A DNA stretch of 64,000 nt from Emiliania huxleyi CCMP1516 (taxonomy: Eukaryota; Haptophyta; Isochrysidales; Noelaerhabdaceae): positions 1,384,185-1,448,184 of the forward strand of contig NW_005198966.1 of assembly GCF_000372725.1 (NCBI RefSeq), given 5' to 3'. Below are positions 50,555 to 62,000 of the stretch, piece by piece. Numbering within the stretch: the stretch's first letter is position 1; each line of letters starts with the position of its first letter. The notes under the pieces were generated by a model. That model searched no databases. It worked only from the letters and a program-made list of their open reading frames with translations, and had not been told where the DNA came from. The position numbers were made by a program, and so were the translations under genes.

Positions 50555-51253
50555 TCACGTGTTTGGGTTGTCCACACAGTCGGGGGCCGCTCGCGACAGC
50601 CTCACAAATTCGCGCACTTGCTGCTTCTGCTCCTCCGTCTCGGGCGAGAGGAGCGTGGCGCCGACCCCCTGGTTGCGCAGCGAGCAGTAGACCTGCGTCC
50701 GGACGAGCGCCTCCTCCGCGCCGATGTTGTAGAGGTAGGCGAGCAGGCAGGCGCAGACCAGGCCGGCTCTACCCTTGCCTCCCCAGCAGTGGACGTAGAG
50801 CACCTCGCCAGTCCGAACGCGCCGAGCCAGCTCGTAGACGAGGCTGCGCAGTGCCGCGACGTCGTCCGCAGGATGCATGTCCCGTATTCCAAAGTGGGCG
50901 AACTTCAGTGGCGATTCAGGGGCGGCGGCTGCGGCGTCCGCCGCGTAGGGCTCCAGGCCGGGGAGCGGCTCAACAGCGACGCCGCCGAGCACCGTGCTGC
51001 CATCCTGCGGCGGGACTTCGGCCTGCAGGCACACAAAGGTGCCGCAGCCCTCTGAACGGATGGCGGTCAGCCGGGACAGCGTCGAGCCGCGGCCGCTGCC
51101 GGGGTGGCGACCTTGCATCACGAGGCCCGGGATGGCCCAGTGAGCAGTATCGGAGACAGAGTGCGTCGCCTGCAGCGCCTCAAGGTCTCGCAGATCAGGC
51201 AGCGGCGGAAGCGCGAAGGATGCGGCGAAAGACGTGGACATCGCAGCAAACAT
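50555..51253 (-). CDS. tyrosine / dual-specificity protein phosphatase
   Basis: A 232-residue protein from the ATG at 51253. The PTP loop VHCWGGKGRAG carries the catalytic Cys156 and Arg162, and the general acid is probably Asp125 in FGIRDMHPADD. The middle part has IRSEGCGTFVCLQAEVPPQD. The C-terminal helices (QVYCSLRNQGVGATLLSPE, EEQKQQVREFVRL) resemble small tyrosine phosphatases with HCWGGxGRxG loops found in plants, algae and protists. No regulatory domain, signal peptide or membrane span is seen, so a soluble cytosolic phosphatase is likely. Substrate unknown. The gene appears to be a single exon. Confidence 0.85.
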   Translation of the reverse strand: MFAAMSTSFAASFALPPLPDLRDLEALQATHSVSDTAHWAIPGLVMQGRHPGSGRGSTLSRLTAIRSEGCGTFVCLQAEVPPQDGSTVLGGVAVEPLPGLEPYAADAAAAAPESPLKFAHFGIRDMHPADDVAALRSLVYELARRVRTGEVLYVHCWGGKGRAGLVCACLLAYLYNIGAEEALVRTQVYCSLRNQGVGATLLSPETEEQKQQVREFVRLSRAAPDCVDNPNT

Positions 51254-51771
51254 CGATCGATTGCACACAGCGCAGAACGCGCGACGTGTAACTCCCTGGG
51301 CCCTCGGTCCTTGCGCGTTCCTTTTCTTTTTATGGCTCCAACCAAGTCAGTGGGACTGTTGTGTTACAGTGGCCACAGACCCCCAAGCCCTATCCGGGTA
51401 GGGGCCCGAACCCTGGATGTGAGGCTTAATCACCACACTCCGGTGTGAACACTGCCGCCGTGTACGTCACCATCGCCTCTCTTCATCGCCGATCTCGCCG
51501 ACGCCGCTCGCCGCTCGCCGCCGCCCTGCCTTGCCCTGCCCTGCCCTCGCACAAACAAACCAACACACACAATCACACATACAAACACACACACACACAC
51601 AACTCCTTGCCCCCGCGCCCTCCCGCCCCACGCCCTGCGCCTCACGCCTCGCGTCCCACGCACGCCCCGCACCCCGCGCCCCCACACCCCTCACCTCGCG
51701 CCTCACGCCTCCCTCCCCACCCTCTCAGGCATTTCTCATCCCCGCTACTCGCCGACTCCTCCTCCCCCCGC

Positions 51772-51933
51772 ATGACCGACGACTACCCGTCCTTCGGCGA
51801 CTCCTCCCTCCTCGGCGCCAACGTCTACTACCGGGGGACCGTCGCCCTCGGGCGTACTGGAATGATCCCAGCGGCACACGTCTACGAGGGGGGGCTCCGA
51901 AAGGTCGGCATGCCTGGCATGTCGGGCGACTAG
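51772..51933 (+). CDS. very small open frame, 53 residues, doubtful
   Basis: The ATG at 51772 follows pyrimidine-rich DNA and reads MTDDYPSFGDSSLLGANVYY, then GRTGMIPAAHVYEGG. Composition is natural, but the end lies in the tandem repeat described for this region. It could be a first exon or a remnant. Confidence 0.25.
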   Translation: MTDDYPSFGDSSLLGANVYYRGTVALGRTGMIPAAHVYEGGLRKVGMPGMSGD

Positions 51934-52378
51934 GCAGGTCATTGACCTCCTCCCCGCATGTCCGCATCGGGGGAGGGCGGCTCGTAACTGAGGTTCGCCG
52001 TCAGGGACAGTCGACCTCCCCTCAACCCGACGAGAGGGGGCCCACGGGTAAGAGACCGAACGGCCGGCCGGATTACTAGGACGCCGAGGCCCCGCACGGG
52101 GAAGAGTCCGAACGCCCGGCCGGGCAACTAGGTCATTGAGGCCCCGACCCTCTCTCCACCCGGCCATTCCAACGGCCAGGCCGCTCGCTTAAGGCTGATT
52201 GGCTAGACGAGCGGCCTACCTCCAACGGGGCGGTCCGGAAACCGTGGAACCTGCCCGCCAACCTGTCTTTAAGGTTGCTCCCGGCCCAGTGGGGATTTTG
52301 GCCTACTCAGTGATCGTCTAAGGGGCCCTAAATGGCCTGCAATGCCATATCTTTTGTGCCTAGCTTGTAGAGCACCTT

Positions 52379-52544
52379 AAAAAAGTACTATGTCTTGCAG
52401 TGAAAAGTTTTTCGATGACGCGGGGGTCCGTGGTGAGCAGATTCCCAGATTCTCCAGATTCCCCCTCGAAAACCGCCCCTTTTAATTCATTGCGGCCGCG
52501 GGCCAGCTCGGATTACTTTTCACTGCATGACATAGTAGTTTTTT
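52379..52544. repeat. 166-bp foldback element
   Basis: The left end (AAAAAAGTACTATGTCTTGC, then AGTGAAAAG) and the right end are inverted copies of about 30 bp with two or three mismatches. The interior is not repetitive. It is MITE-like, but flanking duplications are unclear. Confidence 0.65.
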
Positions 52545-54059
52545 GGTGTTACGGTGCCTACAAAAAATATCCGAGATCATATGGAGCTGACCACAGGGTT
52601 TGCGGCGATCACTGTCCTACCAGCGGACACAGTGGGCCGCGGACACCCGTCCGTGAATGACCTTAAGGTCCGACCTGTGAGCTCTGCCTGCGCTCGGCAC
52701 CGGGCACCGCCTCGGTATACAAAACGCGCCTGCGGGCGGACCCTCACGGATCACGCTTCACGGATCACACTCGGTGTGACACTCCAAGTGTGCTCCAAGA
52801 GCCAAGAAAAAGTACGAGTGGCATTTTGCGAGACATACGGAGTCGGACGCTCTCGCACTCCCCATCTCCAAAGCTCCAAGAGCGTCGGCAAGGAGCAGAA
52901 AAAAAGAGTAATTACTGTAACCGGGCTGAAACTAAGATGACGCGGTGGAGCACTTGGAGCACTTGGAGTGCAGTCGGTAACCTCACATCCAGGGCCGGTG
53001 AGCTGAGAAGCGCATCCAGCGGGCCGGATGATCGGGATCGGGCTACGGGCTAGAGAGCCCTGACCCCTAGCTAGGTGGGCCCTCTCGCCATGAATGCGTG
53101 AAAGGTGAATGGTCCTGTCGTCGCTGTCTGTCCGTTTCTCGAGATCTGTGTCTCTCGACTGTGTCTGGCGTTACGGTTTATGGGAGATATCAGATATGCT
53201 GCACTGCGAGAATCGCCTCTATTTCCGGGGACAGATATTTGGGTCTCGATATCTCCCCTTATAAGTTTCTCGTGTCGATAATGGCCGACGCATTCATTGC
53301 ATTGTTGAATCGTCAGTGGCAGAAAGGCGGGCCCTCCAACTCGCTGGCTGAGTCGGGCCTAGAGGGAGCGGACCCTGAGTTGAGGAAATCGGGGGACGCG
53401 ACCCACTTCGCCACAGACGGTCCCGCGCCTCGCCGCTATGACGGCCACACGACCGCAGCTCGTGTGCGTGTGGCCGTCTTTGTCCGGAGTGAATACTCCA
53501 ACGCGCTCGTCGGTGACGGCGTCCCCCGATTTCGCCGCGCTCGGCGAACCTCGACAGCGCTTTCGGTGGCATGCAGCTCTTTGCGCCTGAAGCCTGGAGA
53601 GCAGCTCCTCTGCTGCTCATACGCTCTGCACAGTTGGCACAGCCTACTGTGCGGCTGCCACAGCTGTGACAGCGATGGGCTCGCCCTCACTGGCCCTCAG
53701 TCACTCGTGCTGCGGCTTGTGTGAGCGACACTGCTCGGCGACTGCCGGCACACTGTGAGACCATGGGTGTGAGGTAAAACCACGCTACCAGCGCTTGGTC
53801 ACATCAGCCCTGAGGTCATATCCTTCTCCTCTGTTGATGGTAACACTTGTCTACTCGCTGGAGCCGAGCAGGAGGGCTTGGCGCACAACCCCTGTTCAAC
53901 TCAGGGTCCGCACCCCGTACTTGTGCATGTGTTTGATGGCCCATGGCATCGACATGGAAGGCTTCATAGACAGAAGACACGCGCAGTCGCTTGCCGCCAT
54001 CCGGGAGCGAGCTCTTGGTGGCTGGGGTTGTGATTTTCGTGAATAGTCCTCCTACCTTT

Positions 54060-56243
54060 CTAGCGCTGCTGCGCGAGGGCGGCGATCAGTGCCACCGCCC
54101 GCCGCTGTGCTTCGCGCACGACCGCCGCCTCAAACGCCGCCTCCGCCTCCTCGCCCTGCGGCGTGTAGCTGCACGGCGGCGCGGGCTCCGCCAAGTCGAA
54201 GGGCAGCGCGCCGGGGGCGGCGGCGCCGTGGGAGAGGCCCAGCAAGCGCCCGCCCGCCCGCCCGCCCTGGGCGGCAACCTCGTCAGCGTGGCTGGAGAGG
54301 AGTCGCGAGCCGACGAAGCAAGTGATCAGCACGCCCACGATGTCCATGACCACCTTTGAGCTTTGTGGATGAGGAGTTCAAACAAGGGGGGGAGGGGAGA
54401 GGGAGGGAAGGACCCGCGGACCTGGATGGTTGCTCCCGCGTGCGCCGGGTCGAGCCGCACGAGGTAGAGCCCCATCGGCAGCGCGGCGCCGACGACGACG
54501 GCGATCGCGACGATGCAAAAGGCCTATCCTCGGAGTGCTGCGGGACGCGGGTCGGGGGTCGGTGCGGGAGAAGCGGACCCGCGAGCCGGGCTAGAGGGGC
54601 GGGCCGAGGTTGCGACTGTGGCGGACTCGAGGTGGGCGTGCGGCGCGTCGTCGGGCAGGAAGTAGTCGACGCGCCTGCGGGACGGGGCGTGGACATTGTC
54701 GCGGAACGGGTCTCGACGGGCGGGGACAGCGAGCCATGGGGGGGGTAGGGAAGGGGTGGGGTGGGGTGGGAGGGGAGGAGGGAAGGGGTGGGGTGGGGTG
54801 GGGGGTGGGGGGCGGCGGACGAGGCGCGACACGCGCCAGTAGCTCAGCGCCGCGAGGAGTGCGGCGATGCAGAGCCCGACGCGCAGCTCGGAGAGGAGGA
54901 GGCTGCCCATCGAGGCGCGGCGCGTTGCGCCGGTGGCGAGGCCGCGGATGACGAGGACGGCCGCCTGGACAGGCCGTGGACGTGTCACTCATGGACGTGT
55001 CATGGACTTGGTCGGCCACGCTCTACGAGAAGTGCGGCCGCCTGGTTGCCCGCGTTGCCGCCCGCGCCGACGAGCATGGTAAGGAAGGCGATGAGGGTCG
55101 GGTGGCGGTCGAGGAGCGACTCGTACCGGCGGAGGACGACGGAGGAGGCGGACTGGAAGAGGAGCAGCGCCTGCCGATGCCGAGGCAGGCGAGCGAGGCA
55201 GGCTCAGCAGAGGCAGAGGCTAGGGGCCAGGTGTGCGCTGTAGGGGTCAGGCGCGGGTGCAAATGGCGAGGAGCGGTTAGGGACCGGGGAGGGTGTGAGC
55301 GAGAGGGGTTAGCTGGGGGAAGAGGGGGCGCACACACCACGAGCAGCAGGGCGCGCCCCTTCAGCTGGGCAAAGAGATCTCGCAGCCACGTGCCGGGCCA
55401 GGCGCGTGGGGCGTCCCCGCCCTCCTTCGCCATCAGAGGAGGCATCCACGTCGGAGCGCGCCGAATGGGCGGGGCGCCATCAAGCTGCCCGCCCTCCGGC
55501 GGCTCCATGGGCTGCTGGCGCTGCTCGCCGTCCGCCGCGGCCTCGTCGACAGCGTGTGGCTGCTCGCCGAAGCGCTCAAACGAGGTGGGCGAGCGCGCAA
55601 AGAGGCGCCAGCCGCCCCACCGTCCACGCGCGGCCTCGCGCCGCCGCTGCTCGTGCTCGGCGCGGCCCGCGTCGTTTGACCCGTCGTCCTGTCCGGCGCT
55701 GCGATCGGACAAGGCCAGCTCCGCCGTGATCGTGTCAACGAGGACAACCTCGACGTCCATCTGCCTCTCCACCTCGATCGCGTCCACAAGAGAGGCCACA
55801 GAATGCGATCGCGAGACGGGCGCCGACTCAGCGTCCTCGGCGAGCACTGCCTCGAGCGCGGTCTCAGCCTTCGCGAGCCAGCCCGGCGTCGCACTGCCGG
55901 CCGGCGGAAAACCGACGCCGTCAGTCAGTGCCGGCGGAAAACCGACACCATTTGCCGGCGCTGCCTTTTTGGAGTCGCTCTTACGCCGGCGACCGGCGCG
56001 CGGAGGCATCGGGCTTTGTATTTCAAAGTCGTACTCGTTGACCTCCTTCCCTTTCTCATCAAGCTGGCGCGAGAGCTGCTCGACCCTCCTCCTGTCGTCG
56101 TCATTGCGGCGGCGCACTGCGAGGCACGCCTCGACGCCGACCGGCAACGACCCTACCTCCACATCATCCATATCATCGTCGAGCGCTTTGGTGGTCGTTA
56201 TCGGCGTGTTCGCCGATGGCTTGAAGTGGAGCGCCGCCTCCAT
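54060..56243 (-). CDS. SLC41 / MgtE-type divalent cation (Mg2+) transporter
   Basis: Five exons are inferred: 55338-56243, 55042-55170, about 54840-54964, 54422-54523 and 54060-54353, about 515 residues. The N-terminal 290 residues are a hydrophilic, probably cytosolic region starting MEAALHFKPSANTP. The membrane module follows: LLLFQSASSVVLRRYESLLD, then LIAFLTMLVGAGGNAGNQ (the family's pore signature), AAVLVIRGLATGATRRASMG, LLSELRVGLCIAALLAALSY, AFCIVAIAVVVGAALPMGL with DPAHAGATIQ, and VVMDIVGVLITCFVGSRLL. There is one such module and no CBS domain, unlike bacterial MgtE. Introns are 167 (GT-AG), 77 (GC-AG), about 320 and 68 bp (GT-AG). The start at 56243 is the first ATG in the frame. Confidence 0.85.
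54965..55041 (-). other. inferred 77-bp GC-AG intron in the SLC41-like gene
   Basis: On the minus strand the intron starts GCGGCCGC after AACCAG, and the next exon starts GCGGCCGT after TGTCCAG. Removing it joins GNQ to AAVLVIRG as in the family. The first 7 intron bases repeat the first 7 bases of the next exon. Confidence 0.7.
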
Positions 56244-56514
56244 ATACACCGTGTCGCGTGTGTCTCTGCGCCTGAAGACCGACTCTCCCTCGCCGCCGAC
56301 GCCGGGGCGTGCCTTGCTGACAGCGTTTCGGTGAAAAGAATTCAAATTCGAGTTTTTCTTAGGTTTGCTTCGTAAGCTGGGGCCTGGACGCCCCAGCCGG
56401 GGCAGGGTACCCTTTTAATTAAGCCTAGTGGGTACCCTAGGCCGCAGCGAAACCAGCGGAAACCGTCTCCCAGACCCATCACACCGCGCCGTCCTCATCG
56501 CACCCACCCCCGCC

Positions 56515-57093
56515 TCAGCGCTTCACCCACGCGAATTTCTTCCGCGCGCCCGCCTGGCCCGGCTTCTTCCTCTCGCGCTGCCGCCGGTCGCGAGTCAAGA
56601 AGCCGGCCGACTTTAGTGTCGGCCGCAGGTCAAAGTTGAGGCCCTGCAACGCGGTGGCGATGCCGAGCCGGAGCGCCTCCGCCTGGCCGGAGCGGCCGCC
56701 GCCCCGGACGGTCGACATCACCGAGTAGAGGCCCGCGGTCTGCGTCTTGAAGAATGGCGACAGCGCCGCGTACCGCAGGTCCCAGTGCCCGCCGAAGAAC
56801 TGCGAGACGGACTGGCCGTTGACCGTCACCTGCGGCGCATCCGGGTCCTCCGACTCCCACACCCACACACGCGCGACCGCGCGCTTGCGCCGGCCAACGG
56901 CGTGCGCGCGGCCGAGGTGGTCGACTGAGACGTACTTGCGAGAGGTGTCGCCGGCCGGCCGCTCGGACGGAGACGGGCCGCGCACCGCGCCCGCGATGCG
57001 CAGCGTGCCCTGCACCCCGTCGCCGGCGCCCGCCGCCCGCCCGGCGAGGGTGGAGCACACGCGCCGCAGCGAGCGGGAGGCTCCCGACAGCAT
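56515..57093 (-). CDS. MRPS9: organellar (probably mitochondrial) ribosomal protein uS9
   Basis: A 192-residue protein from the ATG at 57093. Residues 1-22 (MLSGASRSLRRVCSTLAGRA) are Arg/Ser-rich with no acids, like a mitochondrial presequence. From about residue 60 the uS9 family is clear: AVGRRKRAVARVWV, VTVNGQSVSQFFGG, GGGRSGQAEALRLGIATAL, and the C-terminal LTRDRRQRERKKPGQAGARK ending FAWVKR, which reaches into the ribosomal P site. The conserved terminal Lys-Arg is present. A plastid location cannot be excluded, but plastid uS9 is normally encoded in the plastid genome of this type of alga (established knowledge). The gene seems intron-free. Confidence 0.92.
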   Translation of the reverse strand: MLSGASRSLRRVCSTLAGRAAGAGDGVQGTLRIAGAVRGPSPSERPAGDTSRKYVSVDHLGRAHAVGRRKRAVARVWVWESEDPDAPQVTVNGQSVSQFFGGHWDLRYAALSPFFKTQTAGLYSVMSTVRGGGRSGQAEALRLGIATALQGLNFDLRPTLKSAGFLTRDRRQRERKKPGQAGARKKFAWVKR

Positions 57094-57126
57094 GAGCGAA
57101 AAGCCCGAAAAAGAATTTACCCCCGT

Positions 57127-57887
57127 GTGAAGTGTTGGGCGCGCCACCAAAGAGTCCATACAGACATGGGTGCGAAACAACGACAAGACCAAGGCACGGG
57201 CAGAGGAACGAGAGAAGAATATAGGGTGGATAAAGCGCCTGTTCACGGCATGGAGGGTGAGCCACACCGAACGTACAAAATCTCTCTCTCCGAACGTACC
57301 GAGCGAAGAGCCGAGCGGAAGGAGGACGGGGAAGATGACTCCGAGGAGGACGAACCAGTGGAAATCCAGTTGTCAGATGTCACGATGCATCCGAAGGGGA
57401 CCCCAGCGCCGGCATCATCCGTAAGAGGCACGATGTTCGAAGAGAGAGTGGACCTGAGCAACAACATGACCTGTAGGCAAATGATCGGAGTGGGAGTCAG
57501 AAATGTGGTCCTTGCGCGAGGGGAGCTCGATAGACTCGAGGGGCCAGGATACGCCGCGAGGAGGACGGAGTTGCGCCGAAAGGCGAAAGAAGCCGCGAGA
57601 ACAAGGGACCGGCAGGCGGCGGCGTCACAGGACGAGGCAGAAGAGAACGACGCGACAGAGGAGGAAATGACACGGGAGAGAACGACGAGAGTGGGACGAC
57701 CGCGAGGTGGCATGAAGGTTGCAGCGAGAAGCGGCGAGAGACTGCGAAGAGAGATAGGAAGAGGCAGACTCCCTAGGGTGGGCGACGGCTAGCGCACCAC
57801 ACACCTCTCCTTAAAATCCCTGTGTGGTGGCGGCGTGCCGTCCTTCCATCCCTCCCTTGGGTTGTCTGTTTTCTTTCTTTCTTTTTT
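57127..57887 (+). mobile_element. longest (TTTC)n-type retroposon, with charged ORF
   Basis: The element ends TGTCTGTTTTCTTTCTTTCT at 57866-57887 and shares its 3' 240 bp with the copy at 19042-19326. An open frame covers 57127-57792 (RTERRAERKEDGEDDSEEDE, then MIGVGVRNVVLARGELDRLE and KVAARSGERLRREIGRG), and another frame reads EEREKNIGWIKRLFTAWR, related to the 20.56 kb element. The protein is charged and lacks reverse transcriptase motifs. The 5' end is not defined; 57127 is only where the frame opens, and it starts within 40 bp of the uS9 start codon on the other strand. Confidence 0.7.
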
Positions 57888-59035
57888 AAGAGCCTAGGTA
57901 GGTGCGGATCGGCAAGAGCGCAACGCGTCGATCTTTTTGCCCTCTATCACCTTGGGTTGTAAGAACTTGAAACACACCACGCAGGGGCACAGCAAGCACG
58001 GATAGCCGTTGAGGAGAAAGGGTGTAGCGTGTTCATATGCGCAGCCACGGCCGCCCGCGCGGCGGTGGGCGCGCCACCTCCCGCGAGCGCGGCGGGACCG
58101 GAATCGCGGCCGGAGGGAAGGACGAGCCGCCGCCGCCGCCGCCATACCATCAGCGACGACGACCGCGGCTCGCCCCAAACGCCAGGCGCTGGATCGGCAG
58201 TAGGGCTTGGGCGGCGCAGCGTAGGCCTCGAGCCACACGAGTCGCCGACACCCCCCCCTCATCGACGTGATGGCCGCTCTCACTGCCGGCCGATGCACCC
58301 TGCGAAGCCACCGCACCAGCGACACTGGCCGCGGCTCGCCGCCACGCGCCGGCTCGGAAGAGGGGCTATCGGCGGCGCAGCAGAGCGGCATGCGTCGTCA
58401 TTCGAGCAGCACCAGCCCCCCTCTTCGACGGGACGGCCGCTCCCGGAGCCGGCCGGTGAGCGCCCGACCCACGCCCCCTCTCGCACCCCCCCGATCCCCC
58501 TGCGCGGCGCCCCCTCCACTGCGCGCCGGCTCGAGCGCCTATTGCCAAATCGCGACTTTCGAGCGCAGTGCGTGCGCCCCACACGTCACGCGAGCGCAGG
58601 AGAGTTTGCGGCAGAGCAGTACCGTGTACTAGCCGGAGGCATCGCGCCGAAACCCCCGCGCATTCCGCCCCTCAACAGAGGCTGCAGGAGGCAGATGGCC
58701 AATAGCGACGATCGTTACGAAATGTAGCCTTACCGGGAGCTCTCCAAGCTGTCTTGGGTGGTATGGCTTGGGCGTGACTTCTCGTCGCCCATCTCTCCTG
58801 GAGATGTCTACTCTATTTATTTATTTGAGGAAGACGAATACTCAACACTAATACCGACACGCATGCGAACAAGCTTCGAACGACGTCGGTGACAAGGCAG
58901 CTTCGGGACTGTAAGTCGTGTCTGGATGTGGCCGCATGGGGCGAAGTCTAGGGACAAGGCAGCGTCGGAGTAATGAACGGGGCAGGGAGCGAGGGGGTGC
59001 TGGCCTGCGAGACGCATAAGAGCCTTCGCGGAGCC
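57888..59035. other. 1.1 kb with an imperfect tandem duplication, no confident gene
   Basis: 58151-58275 and 58320-58445 are diverged copies of one unit (shared blocks CCGCGGCTCGCC, GGCGGCGCAGC, CGACGxGAxGGCCGCTC). In translation both read D-RGSP and RRDGRS, but in different frames. A weak TGTCTACTC(TATT)n tail at 58806-58828 may end another retroposon. Confidence 0.45.
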
Positions 59036-62000
59036 TTAGGCGCACGGCGTGTCGGCGGTCGGGAGGGGCGCGTCCTCCGTCGTGTAATGTTCGCCGAGCA
59101 GGTTCGAGACGTACATGGCGTCGTACCCGGGCCTCCACGGCCCCTTGTCGAACGTGTTGCCGAGGCGCGATGCGGAGGGGAGCGAGCAGTCCTCCATCGT
59201 GGTCGTGTAGGTGTCGAAGGTCCGGCCTTGGAAGTTGTTGGGGTTGGCCGGGATCAGGCCCGTCACCTCGGTCAGACCGGCGGGGCAAGCCACAACCTCG
59301 ACCCGCACGTCGCGGTTCCAGTGCAGGTCGTATGCAAAGGCGAACTTGCAGCTCTCGATGGCCTTGGTGGTCGTGTAGCTGCCCACGCCCTCAAAGGCGA
59401 GCGCGCACGCCGTCTCGGCGTCCTCGATGCAGATGCCGCCGCCCCCGTTGCATCCATTCCCCGGCGGCGCGCAGGCCTGCTTGCTGCCGCCGCTGGCGAT
59501 GCACGCGGCGTAGGTCGCACCGCCGCGGATCCCGCCCTGCCACGTGACGACGCTGTCGAGCTGGGACCCCGCGTTCGAGTAGCCGATGCTCTGCAGGTGG
59601 CTGACAAAGTCGGTGTTGGCGGAGGTGGCGTACTTGGAGTAGAAGGGGACCGGAGGCACGGCGGTCTCGCTGCCCGCGGCGCTGCACCCGTTGTAGGCGC
59701 CCAGGCCGCCACCCGCCATGTAGACGTCCACCGCGCTCGCGGCCGTGTTGAAGATCTGCGCCTTGAGCTTCGGCGCGAGTGGGACGGCGGAGCTAGGGGC
59801 GAACTGGCTGGAACCGCTGCTGGGCGTCACCTCGATGCACGTGCCGAGCGGAAGCTTGTCGAAGGTGACGACGGCGTAGGCGCCATCGTACCCGTCGGCC
59901 GCGGCAGCGGCCACCATTTCGCTGCTGCCGAGCATCAAGGTCGGCGACATCCAGCCCGCGCCGCCAGGGCTGGCAGGGTTGATGCTGCTCGGGGAGAGGA
60001 TGTCGGCACAGCTCTGCTTCTCCGACTCGGCGCAGTAGAGGCCCCGGACGTCGTCGTCGGCACCGCACATCAAGGCGGCGTCCGCCGGGCACGTGAATTT
60101 CTCGCCAAAGGCCTCGGCCTCGGTGGCCGAGCAGGCTTGCCAGCTCTTGTAGTAGAAGTTGGGCGCGGCGTTGGTCGAGGGCGGCGGGGAGGGACCCGTG
60201 GACGGGGAGGGCGACGGGGAGGGCGACGGGGAGGGCGAGGGCGCTGGCGAAGGAGACGGCGACGGCGAGGGCGAGGGTGACGGAGACGGCGTCGGCGTCC
60301 CAGGCGAGCAAGTGTCTCCCCAGGTGCAACCGCCAGCCGCGTTCAGGTCAGCGTGGCAGTGGTCTGCTGTGCACCAGGACCGGCCGAGGAGGTCGCAGCC
60401 GCACTGGGGATGGGCGCACACGGGGCAACCCGCCGGCCCGGGTGAGGGAGAAGGGGACGGCGACGGCGAGGGCGCAGGTGCCGGGGAGGGCGAGGGTGAC
60501 GGGGAGGGCGACGGGGAGGGCGACGGGGAGGGCGAGGGCGCTGGCGAAGGAGACGGCGACGGCGAGGGCGAGGGTGACGGAGACGGCGTCGGCGTCCCAG
60601 GCGAGCAAGTGTCTCCCCAGGTGCAACCGCCAGCCGCGTTCAGGTCAGCGTGGCAGTGGTCTGCTGTGCACCAGGACCGGCCGAGGAGGTCGCAGCCGCA
60701 CTGGGGATGGGCGCACACGGGGCAACCCGCCGGCCCGGGTGAGGGAGAAGGGGACGGCGACGGCGAGGGCGCAGGTGCCGGGGAGGGCGAGGGTGACGGG
60801 GAAGGCGACGGGGAGGGCGACGGGGAGGGCGAGGGCGAAGGAGACGGCGACGGCGAGGGCGAGGGTGACGGAGACGGCGTCGGCGTCCCAGGCGAGCAAG
60901 TGTCTCCCCAGGTGCAACCGCCAGCCGCGTTCAGGTCAGCGTGGCAGTGGTCTGCTGTGCACCAGGACCGGCCGAGGAGGTCGCAGCCGCACTGGGGATG
61001 GGCGCACACGGGGCAACCCGCCGGCCCGGGTGAGGGAGAAGGGGACGGCGACGGCGAGGGCGCAGGTGCCGGGGAGGGCGAGGGTGACGGGGAGGGCGAC
61101 GGTGACGGAGACGAAGGAGACGGCGGTGTGGTCGTCCCGATCGGACCAAACCTGATGTTGCTGAACTTGACAAAGCTGTTTGGATAGTTCTCGCGCACGT
61201 ACTCGGGCGTGCTCGTCTCGTCGCCGGGGCAAGGCCCGCGCAGGTTGGATGGCGGGTCGCCAAAGTCGGAGTCGAGCCACTTCATGTTGACCGTCTCGTC
61301 GTCCCAGAGCGACATGACGAGTACCATGCCCGTCTCGTGCGCGATGTCCATCGACTCCATCCCGCCCTTTTCCAAGAAGTTGGTGCCGTCGGCTGCCCAC
61401 TCGGCGGCGGCATCGCAGAAGCCCTCCGTGATCGAGTCGTGCGGGGAGCCGACCTTTGTGACGGTCGGGTTCTGCACCACAACGCCGTCCTGCACGTAGA
61501 AGCGGCGGATCTCGGAGAGCGTGCCGTCGTCGGTGCCGTCGTCGGTGATGAACTGCGTGACGACGGTCATCTTCTTGGTGGTGTCGACGCGGAAGGAGGA
61601 GCCGGGCCCGTAGAAGGAGGTGTTGCCGTGCCGGTAGGGCTGAAAGTCGCAGCCATTCTTGTCGCACACGCCGTTGTACCGATTCTCGCCGTCGCCGCAG
61701 TCCACCTCGCCGTCGCAGCGGTAGTAGCGGTCGGTGTCGGGCTTCGTGGTGTCGCACGAGTGCGGAGTGTACGCCGTCGCGAAGGAGTTGGCCTCCCAGA
61801 TGTCCATCTCGACGCAGCAGGCGCCGTAGCGGCCGCCGCTCTCGCCCGAGGTCCACCCCTCGCTGTTTGTCTCGCCGTGGATGTACTTGATGTCGTGTGG
61901 GCACTGCGCGTCGCAGTAGCCCGTGCCGAGGTTGGCACCCGCCGTGTTGGACGGAAAGGCGCCCAGGCCGCCGTCCTCGGGCATCTCGACAAAGTAGAGC

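Larger units (their letters stand above)
51254..54059. other. 2.8 kb gene-poor region with several repeats
   Basis: Contains CA/CCC-rich runs (51545-51720), two to three units of an approximately 54-bp tandem repeat with core CGAACGCCCGGCCGGGCAAC (51890-52140), a 166-bp foldback at 52379-52544, the inverted partners of the 7.4-7.7 kb repeats (52160-52230, 52670-52750) and a minus-strand copy of the GACTGCACTCCAAGTGCTCC repeat (52950-53075). A frame from the ATG at 53281 (147 codons) has no motif, and I do not call it a gene. Confidence 0.55.

Noticed and set aside
53281-53724. 147-codon frame starting MADAFIALLNRQWQ
   Set aside because: Only the first 15 residues look natural; the rest is Arg/Ser/Cys-rich without a motif and has no family resemblance.
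58029-58727. 232-codon frame with RRDGRS repeats
   Set aside because: The repeat unit appears in two different frames, so it is not conserved as protein; treated as a DNA tandem repeat.
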